From: Candidatus Bathyarchaeum sp.
GTDB taxonomy: Archaea; Thermoproteota; Bathyarchaeia; Bathyarchaeales; Bathyarchaeaceae
NCBI GenBank assembly: GCA_004376385.1
Contig: SOJY01000122.1
Location: 1-5,291, forward strand
Length of the DNA stretch: 5,291 bases
Direction of reading: 5' to 3'
The notes under the pieces were generated by a model. That model was not told where the DNA came from, did not search any database, and saw only the letters and a program-made list of their open reading frames with translations. Each line of letters starts with the position of its first letter. The first letter of the stretch is position 1. Made by a program: the position numbers and the translations under genes. Shown piece by piece: positions 5,133 through 5,291 of this stretch.

Positions 5133-5291
5133 TCCAGTCTAGTTTCTCCCTTAATTCTGTTCCACTGTAGCCTATACCGTAACTTCTTGGTATATACTCG
5201 GCGTCTATTCCAAGACTTTTCATATTCTCTATGGTAGCTCTGTTTCCAGTCACAACAACATCAAAGTCTGGCAAATCAGTGAATGTCTGTC
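5110..5291 (-). CDS. Nucleotidylyltransferase, C-terminal part (5' end outside window)
   Basis: The minus-strand frame is open from the right edge to a TGA at 5112-5110, giving the last 59 residues of a protein whose start lies outside the window. The visible part reads FDVVVTGNRATIEN, then SLGIDAEYIPRS, then YSGTELREKL close to the end. This matches the C-terminal half of the HxGH nucleotidylyltransferase superfamily, in which the (I/Y)S-[SG]-T-x-[IL]-R motif contacts the nucleotide phosphates. FDVVxTxN plus YSGTE[IL]R is most like archaeal nicotinamide-nucleotide adenylyltransferase (NadM). The tail after the motif is only about 14 residues, shorter than I recall for NadM, so a cytidylyl- or adenylyltransferase for another phosphorylated substrate is equally possible. 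The HxGH motif is outside the window. It overlaps the cupin start by 23 bases, implying co-translation. Confidence 0.75.
   Translation of the reverse strand, partial: QTFTDLPDFDVVVTGNRATIENMKSLGIDAEYIPRSYGIGYSGTELREKLDWNEINKKS

Overview
The window is a gene-dense, AT-rich stretch of prokaryotic DNA holding part of a surface-glycan (polysaccharide or protein-glycan) biosynthesis and decoration locus. Ten protein genes are visible, two of them cut by the window edges. No RNA gene, CRISPR array, insertion sequence or integration site was found, and no stretch over 300 bases lacks a gene. The organism cannot be fixed from this sequence. Shine-Dalgarno sites of the GGTG/GGAGG type, tight stop-start overlaps, and an adenylyltransferase tail resembling archaeal NadM favour an uncultured archaeon. 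A bacterium is not excluded. TGA is used as a stop.

Plus strand, 1-4793: eight genes sit head-to-tail with overlapping ends, as expected for one operon with translational coupling. In order they are: the 3' end of a family-2 glycosyltransferase; a complete paralogue of it with a Cys/His-rich insert; a small class I methyltransferase of the Methyltransf_24 type; a second, Methyltransf_11-type methyltransferase with a lysine- and proline-rich N-terminal extension; a 222-residue protein I do not recognise; a minimal nucleotidyltransferase-like protein whose usual Gly-Ser motif reads Lys-Ser; a second Methyltransf_24 paralogue; and a LicD-like nucleotidyltransferase-fold protein.

Minus strand, 5291-4785: a convergent pair. 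The upstream member is a nucleotidylyltransferase that runs off the right edge and is visible only as its last 59 residues, including an SGTELR motif. It overlaps a small single-domain cupin by 23 bases. The cupin overlaps the LicD-like gene tail-to-tail by 9 bases.

Inferred joint role: the glycosyltransferases would build an oligosaccharide, the three methyltransferases would methylate sugars or substituents, and the LicD-like protein could add a phospho-substituent. A nucleotide-activated donor for that step might come from the minus-strand nucleotidylyltransferase, although its motif looks more like an adenylyltransferase. The most interesting parts are the unknown protein, the Lys-Ser nucleotidyltransferase, the Cys/His insert in the glycosyltransferase, and two methyltransferase genes whose conserved C-terminal Trp-Trp codons may also serve as the ribosome-binding site of the next gene.
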